A DNA stretch of 64,000 bases from Candidatus Obscuribacterales bacterium (GTDB lineage Bacteria; Cyanobacteriota; Vampirovibrionia; Obscuribacterales; Obscuribacteraceae), in NCBI GenBank assembly GCA_019747875.1, contig JAIEQI010000032.1, positions 18,586 through 82,585 on the forward strand. Direction: 5' to 3'. The notes beneath the pieces were generated by a model, which made no database searches, was not told the origin of the DNA, and saw only the letters and a program-made list of their open reading frames with translations. Positions 9,067 through 17,220 of this stretch are shown here, piece after piece. Position numbers and translations under genes: made by a program. Each line of letters opens with the position of its first letter. Position 1 is the first letter of the stretch.

Positions 9067-10044
9067 TCAAACGTTGCTTACGCTTTGTTGTGATTTCGCG
9101 CTATATGATTGCAATGCAGTTTCAACTGATGTCGGTCGAATCTTGAACACCGATTGAAGCGCATTATCGCTGCAAACGTTATTTGTGCAGGCCAATTTTA
9201 CCTGATCTCTGCTTAACAATGGTACTCCAGGCGATACCATTTCCAGGAAGAATGCCGCCATGTTTGCGATCGAAGCTGGCAAGCTCTTTAATGGTTTCGA
9301 GACATTCTGCTGTTTCATCAGAGCCGCTATCAGTTGATGCATTGGTTGCACCTCGTCCCCGCCGATTTCAAAGGTTTTGTTCTTTAGCTCAGGATTGTCG
9401 GATGGGCTCAAAGCAGCGCTTACAATCGCTTCTGCTAAGTCTCCAACGAACACCGGTTGAATGAGATTTTTCGCGCCTTCAATCACGGGTACTTGCGGAC
9501 GCTCTGCTATTAGTTTGTTGAAACGAGCGATCAGTTTGCTGTTTCTACTTCCAACAACGCGTCCAATGATTAACGAGGGGCGTAGAATCACAAAACTGAT
9601 CCCACTATTGCGAATGAGTTCTTCTGATTGCCATTTCGTACGGTGATATTCACTTACTGCATCAACTGCGGTTCCTAGTGCTGTGATCATGACGATCTTT
9701 GGCACCTTCGCTTTCTTGCAGGCGGCAATCAGTTCTGAAGTTTGCCCTGCATGTAAGTCTGACAATTTCAGACCTTTAGGCGGGGCAATGCTTCCGATCA
9801 AGTGGATAATGCAATCGACCCCGCTCAAAGCTGCAAGAAGTGTCTCTGAATCTGCTTTGAGATCTGTCTGGAAAAGTTCGGCTCCGGTGCTTTTGAGGTA
9901 TTCCCGGTCGACATCTTTGATGCCTGGATGAACAATACAGCGCACTTTAATGTTCTTCTTGCGCAACTCTGCGACAACGTGATTTCCAACATAGCCACTG
10001 GCACCATCTACCGCAATTACGGGATCGCTAAGTGGAGTGCTCAT
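9067..10044 (-). CDS. Atypical SDR (NmrA/NDUFA9-like NAD(P)-binding protein)
   Basis: Protein of 325 residues with an N-terminal Rossmann fold. The motif VDGASGYVGNHVVAEL at about 12-27 has the glycine spacing of atypical SDRs. HLIGSI follows strand 4, and an EYHRTKW block carries the Tyr-xxx-Lys pair. The EYHRTKWQSEE and FVILRPSLIIG segments are typical of the complex I NDUFA9-like/NAD(P)H-binding group. These act as reductases or as non-catalytic dinucleotide sensors. It lies between the third SDR and the DUF962 gene of the same operon and has a strong AGGAG site. The substrate cannot be deduced. Confidence 0.87.
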   Translation of the reverse strand: MSTPLSDPVIAVDGASGYVGNHVVAELRKKNIKVRCIVHPGIKDVDREYLKSTGAELFQTDLKADSETLLAALSGVDCIIHLIGSIAPPKGLKLSDLHAGQTSELIAACKKAKVPKIVMITALGTAVDAVSEYHRTKWQSEELIRNSGISFVILRPSLIIGRVVGSRNSKLIARFNKLIAERPQVPVIEGAKNLIQPVFVGDLAEAIVSAALSPSDNPELKNKTFEIGGDEVQPMHQLIAALMKQQNVSKPLKSLPASIANMAAFFLEMVSPGVPLLSRDQVKLACTNNVCSDNALQSVFKIRPTSVETALQSYSAKSQQSVSNV

Positions 10045-10069
10045 TTTATTGCTCCTTAGACTATTGAAC

Positions 10070-10399
10070 TCAACGTTCGATTTCGTGTTTTTTTAGATCT
10101 ATTTCTGCAAGTGGTTCTGTTTCTTTTGGACCAACGATCTTCTTCCAGATCTTCTTGATCAAAATGACTTCGCCGACCTCGTTGCCTTGCGCCGTGTGTC
10201 CGAGCCATTGCAAAACATAACCGCCAATGAATAGTGCCCATCCCAGTGCGACGCCACCGACAAACCACTGGTATATTCCGTAGAAGACCATGGGAACGCC
10301 AAATATATGAAGAACAGCATTAACGGGATGCTTATGCCTTCCGCAGTAATCAACTATGAAATCCCAGATCTTGCCGAGCGGGCTGCTTGAATTTGCCAT
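10070..10399 (-). CDS. DUF962/Mpo1-like membrane protein
   Basis: Small integral membrane protein of 109 residues. The His-containing signature YCGRHKHPVNAVLHIFGVP is followed by a helix, then IGGYVLQWLGHTAQGNE. This His/Asn pattern is characteristic of the DUF962 family that includes yeast Mpo1, an Fe(II)-dependent dioxygenase shortening 2-hydroxy fatty acids by one carbon. If activity is conserved, this protein would remove a carbon from a hydroxy-acyl chain in the operon pathway; that is inference from family and context. An AGGAG site precedes the ATG with ideal spacing. Translated between two SDR genes. Confidence 0.8.
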   Translation of the reverse strand: MANSSSPLGKIWDFIVDYCGRHKHPVNAVLHIFGVPMVFYGIYQWFVGGVALGWALFIGGYVLQWLGHTAQGNEVGEVILIKKIWKKIVGPKETEPLAEIDLKKHEIER

Positions 10400-10422
10400 T
10401 ATGTGCTCCTTGCTGGTCGCAG

Positions 10423-11445
10423 TTAAGCGTGTGCGCCCTTCTCGTGTTTGAATTGTTCCAGCGTTTGGCGCATGCCCTCACCAAACGGTATCCGATCTTT
10501 GTAGCCCAGAACATTCTCTGCCTTGGTGATGTCGAAACCTTGATTCACTCCAGCTAGCCGGAATGCCGCACGCGAGAAGCGCGAAAGGTTCTTGCGAGAA
10601 CTTTCAGGCAGCATGGGTGCGATTGATGAGACAACGTCGCAGGCTGTTTTTGCAATCCAGCCTGGAATTTCTTTTGTAATGCGTTCAAATCCCATGCCAT
10701 CGCATATGGCATCAAACAATTCTTTCTTTGTAACTGTCTCGCCGTCTGTCAAGTTGAACACTTGCTTGTCCGCCTTCGGATTTAGCATTGCAAGTTCAAT
10801 GGCGGTGTTGAGGTTTTCCACGTAAATGACATTGGTTTGTTTGATACCGCCGTCGATTAACATCGCTTTTTTCTTTCGCAGATTCTCAATTAATCGTGGC
10901 ATCCATGCGCGCTCGTGCGGTCCATAAATAAAGCCTGGACGCAGAATGGTCACCATCATCTGAGTTCTGCCAAAATACATCGTTACTGCTTTTTCAGCGT
11001 CAACTTTCGAGTCTGCGTAGGCTTCGCCACAATAAATTAGTGGTGCTTCTTCGCTAGCGCCATGCATATCGCCCTGTCCTGTAATCACAGAAAGGCTGCT
11101 AATATGGATGAAATGCTTGGCACCGGCAAGATCTGCGGTTGATAGAACGTTCTTTGTGCCTTCGACGTTTACGGCGAAGATTTCCTCTCGTTTGGCATGC
11201 GGGTCTACCATTCCTGCAGCATGAATTACAACATCAGTTCCTTGCATGCAGTTTCTTAGTTCTGCACTATCGGAAAGCTCGGCTCGTTTGATCCGCGGTG
11301 GAATGGGGAGCTGGCGCAGCTTCGAATCATCACTTGTTGGACGAAGCAATGCCGTTACTTCGTGCCCCTTTTCCATAAGGCGTTTGACGGCATGGAAACC
11401 GACCATGCCGCTTGCTCCTGTCACCAGGACATTGCTTTTAGCCAT
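10423..11445 (-). CDS. Extended SDR (3-beta-hydroxysteroid dehydrogenase/epimerase-like)
   Basis: NAD-dependent epimerase/dehydratase-family protein of 340 residues. The nucleotide-binding motif VTGASGMVGFHAVKRL is at about 7-22, followed by VIHAAGMV, the Ser in HISSLS, and Y-A-D-S-K as the catalytic Tyr/Lys. A C-terminal substrate domain contains VYVENL-like and FNLTDGETVTKKEL segments. It resembles 3-beta-HSD and DFR-like enzymes acting on hydroxy/keto groups of lipids or polyketides. It follows GH3 by about 20 bases in the operon. It is one of three SDRs in six consecutive genes, suggesting sequential redox steps. Confidence 0.9.
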   Translation of the reverse strand: MAKSNVLVTGASGMVGFHAVKRLMEKGHEVTALLRPTSDDSKLRQLPIPPRIKRAELSDSAELRNCMQGTDVVIHAAGMVDPHAKREEIFAVNVEGTKNVLSTADLAGAKHFIHISSLSVITGQGDMHGASEEAPLIYCGEAYADSKVDAEKAVTMYFGRTQMMVTILRPGFIYGPHERAWMPRLIENLRKKKAMLIDGGIKQTNVIYVENLNTAIELAMLNPKADKQVFNLTDGETVTKKELFDAICDGMGFERITKEIPGWIAKTACDVVSSIAPMLPESSRKNLSRFSRAAFRLAGVNQGFDITKAENVLGYKDRIPFGEGMRQTLEQFKHEKGAHA

Positions 11446-11464
11446 CGAAAGTCAGTTACCTCTT

Positions 11465-13165
11465 CTAAACTGCTTGTTCCATCGCCTGAAGTGTAGCAAT
11501 TGTGTCCTTGAAATTGCTGTTATTTGTAAGAAATGGAAACTTGACTTGTGCTTCCGGGGCTCCGTCACTAACTCTTTGCTGCCTCAATCGGCGGAAAGTG
11601 CCTGGCTGAACGCGGTTGAGAACAATGCCTCCAAGTCGCATCGACTGGCGCTTATCCTTGTATTCAATATTTTGTGACTGCAAGGATTGATCAATGATTG
11701 ATGCCATAGCAGTCAGAACCGAATCGCTCATCTCCCCGGATGGCTCAACAAATCCCGTATAGAAAGGTGGATTTCCGAGCTGGACAGAAAGAATGAAATG
11801 TCCAACGTTTCCAAGCTGAAGTTGTCTTTGGGCAAACGCCAATGCAATTGTCACCTGTTCTTCAGTCAATTTTTCGCCGGTGATCGAGCTTACACCAGCT
11901 CCTTTCTGCACAAACTTAAGGATTGGTGTTTGATTCCCGAAATCGACAACCTCCATCAAGTCGTTGATGTTATATCTGTAGAGACCGGCAGCAGTAGTGA
12001 AGTATATGAAATATCGTTTTCCAAGTTCGAGTTGATCGAGCGTCAAAAAGGTCTTGTTTGATTTTTGCATTTCGTCTTCTGGTACGAATTCAAAGAAATG
12101 CGAAGTCAGTGCTGCAACTCCACCTGCACCTTCGTCGGCTAGCGGAATAGTTCCTCGTCCTTCGCTTGCCATATAACCGAAGTCTCTGAAATTTGATATT
12201 CCAAATTTTTCGGGCAGTCGATCCAAATAAAACGGCATAGGACCGCCCTTCCAAACTGTTATGATCTTCAGTTCAGGCCAGGCCTTGCAGGGCAATAATG
12301 TCCCTTCTTTATCTAGAACGGCAGCCAGTTGCCTGCCAGCGTCCCTATCTTGAACCAGATAATTGTCTAGCTCGGCAGCTAGTTCTGGATCGCTGGAGAC
12401 CATTTCTCGACGCATTGTGCCGTCGAAAATATCCTTAATCAGTTCTTCCGCGTGTTCTTGCATCTGATCTGCCATCAACAGTAGTGTTGATGGATTGCAG
12501 CTAGCAATGACTACGATCTTTTGAGTTAGAGCCAGGCGCAAAATTGTATAGTATTTTTTCTCTACTTCCTTGATACGGGCGACAGACGGTGGCAACGCTA
12601 TGTATCTTTGAACGAAGGCTGATTGCCGTCTGCGAAGCAATCCGGAAACGGCTCCATAGGGCGTTCCATCGGGTGTGAATCCTTCTTGATCGTTGGAGTT
12701 AAAGATCAAATATTTACCGTTAGGAGCACAGGCGGTATCGGGGTAGTCGTAGGTCAATCCCCAGTTGTGAATTTGAAAAGCGTGCGAGTAGTCTTTTAAG
12801 TGCGCTGGTGTTATGGGGATGAATTTAGGCTTGCCCGTAGTGCCACTTGTAGTGGCATACATGATTGGCTTCTCTGAGGAGATCTGATTGTAAATACCAT
12901 TCATTTGCTTGGTGATATATGGTTCCAGGTCCTCATAAACGCAAGGCGGTACCAATTGTTGGTAGTCGGCTATCGATTGAATTGTAGAGAAGCCATGTTT
13001 CTTGCCGAACTCGGTGTTCTGATTGAGTCTGATGATTTCAAGTAGCTTTTGCTCCTGTGCGCTCTTCGGACGCAAAGTGGCTTCCCGAAACTTCCTTACA
13101 TGAGTAAGTTCTCGATAGAACTGTCCGAATGCAATGAAGGGATTCTTGTATTTCAAACCAGTCAC
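11465..13165 (-). CDS. GH3-family acyl acid amido synthetase
   Basis: GH3 (auxin-responsive promoter family) enzyme of 566 residues, an adenylating enzyme that joins an acyl acid to an amine, usually an amino acid. The ATP-binding motif TTSGTTGKPK is at residues 105-114. The YMASEGRG block corresponds to family motif 2. YRYNINDLMEVV corresponds to motif 3, in which plants have YRYRxGD. The family is best known in plants but occurs sporadically in bacteria. Its GTG start overlaps the stop of the enolase-superfamily gene (GTGA). With an epimerase next to it, the natural product may be an N-acyl amino acid or peptide-like conjugate; this is inference. Confidence 0.93.
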   Translation of the reverse strand: MTGLKYKNPFIAFGQFYRELTHVRKFREATLRPKSAQEQKLLEIIRLNQNTEFGKKHGFSTIQSIADYQQLVPPCVYEDLEPYITKQMNGIYNQISSEKPIMYATTSGTTGKPKFIPITPAHLKDYSHAFQIHNWGLTYDYPDTACAPNGKYLIFNSNDQEGFTPDGTPYGAVSGLLRRRQSAFVQRYIALPPSVARIKEVEKKYYTILRLALTQKIVVIASCNPSTLLLMADQMQEHAEELIKDIFDGTMRREMVSSDPELAAELDNYLVQDRDAGRQLAAVLDKEGTLLPCKAWPELKIITVWKGGPMPFYLDRLPEKFGISNFRDFGYMASEGRGTIPLADEGAGGVAALTSHFFEFVPEDEMQKSNKTFLTLDQLELGKRYFIYFTTAAGLYRYNINDLMEVVDFGNQTPILKFVQKGAGVSSITGEKLTEEQVTIALAFAQRQLQLGNVGHFILSVQLGNPPFYTGFVEPSGEMSDSVLTAMASIIDQSLQSQNIEYKDKRQSMRLGGIVLNRVQPGTFRRLRQQRVSDGAPEAQVKFPFLTNNSNFKDTIATLQAMEQAV

Positions 13166-14376
13166 CTCGTGTGGCTCAATGGATTACTTTTGTGATCTAC
13201 TCTATTGACTCGTTGTTCTTCCGAATTGTTGCTGTTATTAGTATCTACGAAAGACAACACGAAATTATCCTGGACATTGATGCCAAGTCCAAAATTCTTC
13301 CTGGCGTACGAAAACGAGCCCTGGCCGCCTAATCCAGCCGTAAGATTTTCCTTGCAGATATCTTTTTTTAATAAAAAGCCATTTGCAGATCCTTCGTAAT
13401 TTTCGAAAGGATCGTACGTCGATGCAAAATGTCTTGCCGCCGCACTTAGAATTGCGCTCTCTCCAACTTGCGCACCCAGGTGTATTCTCAGGCCGTTTGC
13501 TTTTGCAATTTCGACCATTTCCTGTGCCGCTAAAAGCCCGCCAGCTTTGGATATACGAATGTTGAAGGCATTGCATATCTTGTCCTTTGCCAGCTGCTCT
13601 GCTTGCTCCAGTGTGCACAGCGACTCGTCGACTAAAATGTCTTCACTGATTTCTTTGCTTAATTTCTGAAGTCCATCCCAATCGTCAGCTGGAAGAGGCT
13701 GCTCAATTGAACTGATATTGAATGGCTTAAATAGTTCCGAAGCACGCATCGTCTGCTCGACTGTCCAGGCACAATTGGCGTCGACTCTCAGTATGCACTT
13801 GTCACCCATAACCGACCGTGCTATGCGCAATTTTTCGACATCTTCCTGAAGATCTTCCGCACCAACCTTGATCTTTACGGTTTGAAATCCGTAAAGCTTG
13901 TAAAACCAGAGCACCGCATTTAGTGCCTTCTTCTTTCCGAATGGGACGACGCCACCATAGCGAATACTCTTTTGCTTTTGCTCACCTAGCAGAGCGTAAA
14001 CAGGCTTGCTTACTAATTTGCTGGCTGCGTCCATGATCGCAAGTTCGACTGCGCACCAGGAAGCGCCATTGGCTGTTTTTCTCAATCCGAGTCGCTCGAA
14101 TGCGGACTTGAGATTTTTGATTAGCTCAAAAGGGTTATCCAATCTCAATCCGATGATCTCTGGTGAATAGCGAAGCAGAACATTTTCCTCGGCATTATCT
14201 ATGGTTTCACCTGTGACATAGTCGCGTGGAACGCCTTCTCCCCAGCCTGTTATGCCATTATCCAATGTGATTTTGACAAGAAGATTTTGTGATTCGCTGC
14301 GTGAGGCAAGGCTGTGCCCAAACGAGAAACGAAATGGCAAGGTGATTTTGAAGGTTTCCAAAGAGCGAATTTTCAT
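13162..14376 (-). CDS. Enolase-superfamily epimerase (dipeptide epimerase/OSBS-like)
   Basis: Muconate-lactonising subgroup enzyme of 404 residues. The N-terminal capping domain includes GWGEGVPRDYVTGET, a phrase common in Ala-Glu (dipeptide) epimerases. The barrel has the catalytic K-x-K pair in VKIKVG, metal ligands in LRVDANCAW (Asp), SSIEQPL (Glu) and DILVDESL (Asp), and a second catalytic Lys in IRISKAGG. These residues support alpha-proton abstraction from an amide-linked amino acid or N-acylamino acid. The last 40 residues are polar. It is coupled by 4-base overlaps both to the upstream hydrolase and to the downstream GH3 gene. This fits one enzyme making the amide, one epimerising it and one hydrolysing it. 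Confidence 0.88.
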   Translation of the reverse strand: MKIRSLETFKITLPFRFSFGHSLASRSESQNLLVKITLDNGITGWGEGVPRDYVTGETIDNAEENVLLRYSPEIIGLRLDNPFELIKNLKSAFERLGLRKTANGASWCAVELAIMDAASKLVSKPVYALLGEQKQKSIRYGGVVPFGKKKALNAVLWFYKLYGFQTVKIKVGAEDLQEDVEKLRIARSVMGDKCILRVDANCAWTVEQTMRASELFKPFNISSIEQPLPADDWDGLQKLSKEISEDILVDESLCTLEQAEQLAKDKICNAFNIRISKAGGLLAAQEMVEIAKANGLRIHLGAQVGESAILSAAARHFASTYDPFENYEGSANGFLLKKDICKENLTAGLGGQGSFSYARKNFGLGINVQDNFVLSFVDTNNSNNSEEQRVNRVDHKSNPLSHTR

Positions 14377-15371
14377 GGCTGCCCCTGCCCTCCTGAAAGT
14401 GGACGGGGGCTGCCATTGGCATCGTTGCTTATTTGTCTGTTGAGCCAGTTAAGTAAGACATTTCTGTATTCTGTCGGCGCATCATGAAAATCGAGACTGT
14501 GATAAATACCTTCGAAGATTCTCAATTCTTTGTCAGCACTGGATAAACGATTGAACCATTTCTTGACGCCTTCATGCTCCACAATGCTGTCGGTACCAGC
14601 CTGGACAATCAAGGTTGGAATGTCTATTTGACTTGCAGATCGCGAGGACAAAAAAGTAAGTATCTGACTATTTACGAAAAATCGCGAGGTGGCTTCCATC
14701 AGCCTTAGTTCATCGCGACGAATGAAGTCCAGGTAGTGAGGATTATCTGTGAAATCTTCCGGGTTAAGTGGAATTTCTATTGGAGTGAGATTCCCTGTAA
14801 AAAAGCGCAGAGCAATGAGGACCTTCTTGCTGAGCGGCAAGTCTACTTTAACTGTGATTGCCGGTGAGCTGAGAATCAAACCAGACAGCATCGAAGAAAT
14901 CTTATGATTGCGGGAGCAGAGCAGCGCTGCAACTTTTGCCCCCCAACAATTTGCCATCAAAAAGAGAGGTGCCTTGCGCGACTTCGCATGCAACGATTGT
15001 AAAACCGTTTCGCAATCATCCATAAGCAACTTGTAATCCGTCAGGTCACCGCGCGATTCTTTGCTCATACCTGAGCCGCGTCGATCCATCGCGTGAACGC
15101 TAATGCCTTGTTGCTGAAGGAATGCGGCAGTCTCGCCTATCCATAGACTATGACCTTCAATTCCATGCAAGTAGACCAGAACTGCGCGTTCTGACTGCGC
15201 GATCCAGGAGCGCAGAAAATGCTTGCATCCATCCTGTCCGCTTATCCATTGCTGGAAGCTTGAGCTGTTTTCGTGCTCGGAGTTTTCGAAAGTCTGCATT
15301 GGCTTGGATTTGTTAATAAGATCAAGCATATCTCTAAATGCTAGCAATCTTGGACTAAAGCCGAAAGGCAT
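14373..15371 (-). CDS. Alpha/beta hydrolase with cysteine nucleophile, first gene of operon
   Basis: Lysophospholipase-like alpha/beta hydrolase of up to 332 residues. The oxyanion segment YLHGIEGHS and strand DRRGSGMS are present. The nucleophile elbow reads A-N-C142-W-G-A instead of G-x-S-x-G, so the nucleophile would be Cys, as in dienelactone hydrolase. The acid is likely Asp in VQAGTDSIVEHEG and the base His in GIYHSLDFHDAP. No signal peptide, so it is cytoplasmic. The start is uncertain: ATG 15371 lacks a ribosome site, while an in-frame ATG at 15329 has AGAG nearby. Its stop overlaps the epimerase start as ATGA. It is divergent from the HDO-like gene, with a shared promoter region of about 100 bases. 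Confidence 0.85.
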   Translation of the reverse strand: MPFGFSPRLLAFRDMLDLINKSKPMQTFENSEHENSSSFQQWISGQDGCKHFLRSWIAQSERAVLVYLHGIEGHSLWIGETAAFLQQQGISVHAMDRRGSGMSKESRGDLTDYKLLMDDCETVLQSLHAKSRKAPLFLMANCWGAKVAALLCSRNHKISSMLSGLILSSPAITVKVDLPLSKKVLIALRFFTGNLTPIEIPLNPEDFTDNPHYLDFIRRDELRLMEATSRFFVNSQILTFLSSRSASQIDIPTLIVQAGTDSIVEHEGVKKWFNRLSSADKELRIFEGIYHSLDFHDAPTEYRNVLLNWLNRQISNDANGSPRPLSGGQGQP

Positions 15372-15471
15372 GCTGTTTAAGGCTTTCTGAAATAAGTCTA
15401 GGTAAAGTTAGCTCTTCTCATCACGGCATCGGTGCGGTAAAGTTAGCCATCGCAAGCGCTCGGAGATTTTT

Positions 15472-16179
15472 ATGGGTGCGTTACCCGGATGGTTTTCAAT
15501 ATTATTTGACCGGCTTAATTGGGGCTGCACAACGAGTCCATGGTTTGTCGATTTAGCCAATGAAGACAAGGTATTGCAACGCGGGCGTCAGATTGTTATT
15601 GATCTCTGGCCCTTCATTCGCGAGTTGCCGGTAAACATTGCGGCTGTGCGCGATGCGGTTCCCAAGCACATGACGGCTGCTTGCAACCTGCTCAGTCGCC
15701 TCTCTGATGATGAGCGGCACTACCAACACCTTTTCATTCAGCAGTTTCCGCTTGCAAGCATTACGATGGAGGAAATTGAGTCAGTTCCGGTCAATCCTCG
15801 TACTGAGAAGCTCTGTGACAAGATGGCTGAGATGTGCCAGCGGCGCACTTTCGCCGACGGCGTCCATGCGATAGTGACGGCAGAGCTGGTAGCCACGATG
15901 TATGGTAGATCTAGCCTGCCCCTTTATGAAAATCATTTGGAGAAGCAGGTCGGCAAGAAATTCACGCGTGAACAAGTGGATTTAGGGTTGGAGTGGCTTA
16001 AGCTTCATGCCAAGACACATACACGTCATGCTATCTGGATGAAACGGATGTTAGCTGACATCGACGACGAGTCCGGTAATGTGATGCCGGAAGGAGCCGC
16101 TGAGATTTTGGACTGCTTTCTTGACGTCTGGGAGTGTCCTTCGGAGCCCAATTTTTCCGAGCTCTGCCATATTAGCTAG
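15472..16179 (+). CDS. Heme-oxygenase-like (HDO/TenA-fold) protein
   Basis: All-helical protein of 235 residues. It has a ligand set compatible with the heme-oxygenase-like diiron oxidase/oxygenase superfamily (UndA, CADD, SznF relatives). These are D80/E81, H83/H86 in SDDERHYQHLF, E138 in VTAELVATMYG, and H179-xxx-H183-xx-H186 in the late helix. CADD has H-xxx-D-xx-H there, so the middle ligand is substituted. Known HDO enzymes do O2-dependent C-H or C-C chemistry on fatty acids or amino acids; PqqC/TenA-like activity is an alternative. A GGAG site precedes the ATG. It is head-to-head with the GH3 operon and is my candidate oxygenase for that pathway (inference). Confidence 0.7.
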   Translation: MGALPGWFSILFDRLNWGCTTSPWFVDLANEDKVLQRGRQIVIDLWPFIRELPVNIAAVRDAVPKHMTAACNLLSRLSDDERHYQHLFIQQFPLASITMEEIESVPVNPRTEKLCDKMAEMCQRRTFADGVHAIVTAELVATMYGRSSLPLYENHLEKQVGKKFTREQVDLGLEWLKLHAKTHTRHAIWMKRMLADIDDESGNVMPEGAAEILDCFLDVWECPSEPNFSELCHIS

Positions 16180-16369
16180 TTTTTATTGTAGCGTTTGGTT
16201 TCAGTTTTCAAGGCGATCTTGGCAACATGGAATGGGTCTAAGGATAACGCTTTCGAACTCATGATAATCTGACCACTTGTAGTCTTCTGCAAAGGCACTT
16301 TGGAAGGTTACCTGCCGTCACCGCCCTAAGAATTCTCGGGTCACGGTAAATAAGGCTGGCAGGTAAAGG

Positions 16370-17203
16370 ATGAAAAATCTGGAAATTATGCGCGCTAACA
16401 CGCTCCAACAATCAAACAATCTCCAAAGAGGTCTTCGCAAGGGAATGGCTTTTGCTGTTTCAATGATTGCAGCTCTATGTCTGTCTCAAGCTTATGGATT
16501 GGCCGCAAAAACGACAAGTACGGCAAGCGCACCCAAATCTACCAATAAGAAACTGGTATCAAGCTTGTCAGGTATGACCAGGTCGGCCGTGCAGGACATG
16601 ACCAACGATGGTGCTGAGTTTCTCAAGGAAATGTCCGATGCGGCCAACAACTTAAACAGCTATAGCTTTCTCTCATCGATGACTGTTTTCAAAAATGGCA
16701 AAACGATTCAGGAGAACAGCAAGTTCTATTTTAAGAAGCCGCGTTCAATAAGAGCGGAAGAGATGGGTCCTTATAAGAAGGGTTCGGTTGCTGTACTTCT
16801 TAAGAATGGCAAAGTTAAGGGGCATCTCGGAGGATTGTTGAGCAAATTCTCCGGTACTGTTGATGCTGATTCCGATTGGGTGCAATCTGCAAATGGCTAT
16901 CCACTGGTTGATTCTGACTATTTTTCAATGTCCAAAGTAATGATTGATTTTGCCAACAAAGGCAAGAAGTCAATCGTTACACAGTCACCAGTGACGGTGA
17001 CCGGGCAGCCAAAGCCGGTCTATGTTCTGGAGATGTATACGGATGCGTCCAAGCAAGAGCTGATGAAACGCGCCTACGTCGATCCACAAAATTTGTTACC
17101 AGTTGAGTGGTTTGATTATAAGGATGGCAAACTTTTCGCACATACTTTATGGAAGGACCTTAAACTCAACGTCGATCTAGACGACTCACTGTTCAATCTT
17201 TAA
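16370..17203 (+). CDS. Secreted LolA-like (DUF1571-type) protein
   Basis: Protein of 277 residues with a long positively charged N-region and a hydrophobic signal (about 25-48, ending SQAYGLAAK). A beta-rich domain follows: LNSYSFLSSMTVFKNGK, SKFYFKKPRSIRAE, VYVLEMYTDASKQELMKRAYVDPQNLLPVEW. This is the curved-sheet pattern of LolA/LolB and DUF1571 proteins that carry lipidic cargo across the periplasm. Cargo is unknown. Its neighbour 18 bases downstream is an ICMT-like methyltransferase, so the two are likely co-transcribed. An AGG-rich site lies just before the ATG. Confidence 0.75.
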   Translation: MKNLEIMRANTLQQSNNLQRGLRKGMAFAVSMIAALCLSQAYGLAAKTTSTASAPKSTNKKLVSSLSGMTRSAVQDMTNDGAEFLKEMSDAANNLNSYSFLSSMTVFKNGKTIQENSKFYFKKPRSIRAEEMGPYKKGSVAVLLKNGKVKGHLGGLLSKFSGTVDADSDWVQSANGYPLVDSDYFSMSKVMIDFANKGKKSIVTQSPVTVTGQPKPVYVLEMYTDASKQELMKRAYVDPQNLLPVEWFDYKDGKLFAHTLWKDLKLNVDLDDSLFNL

Positions 17204-17220
17204 TCGGAGAATCGAAATCA

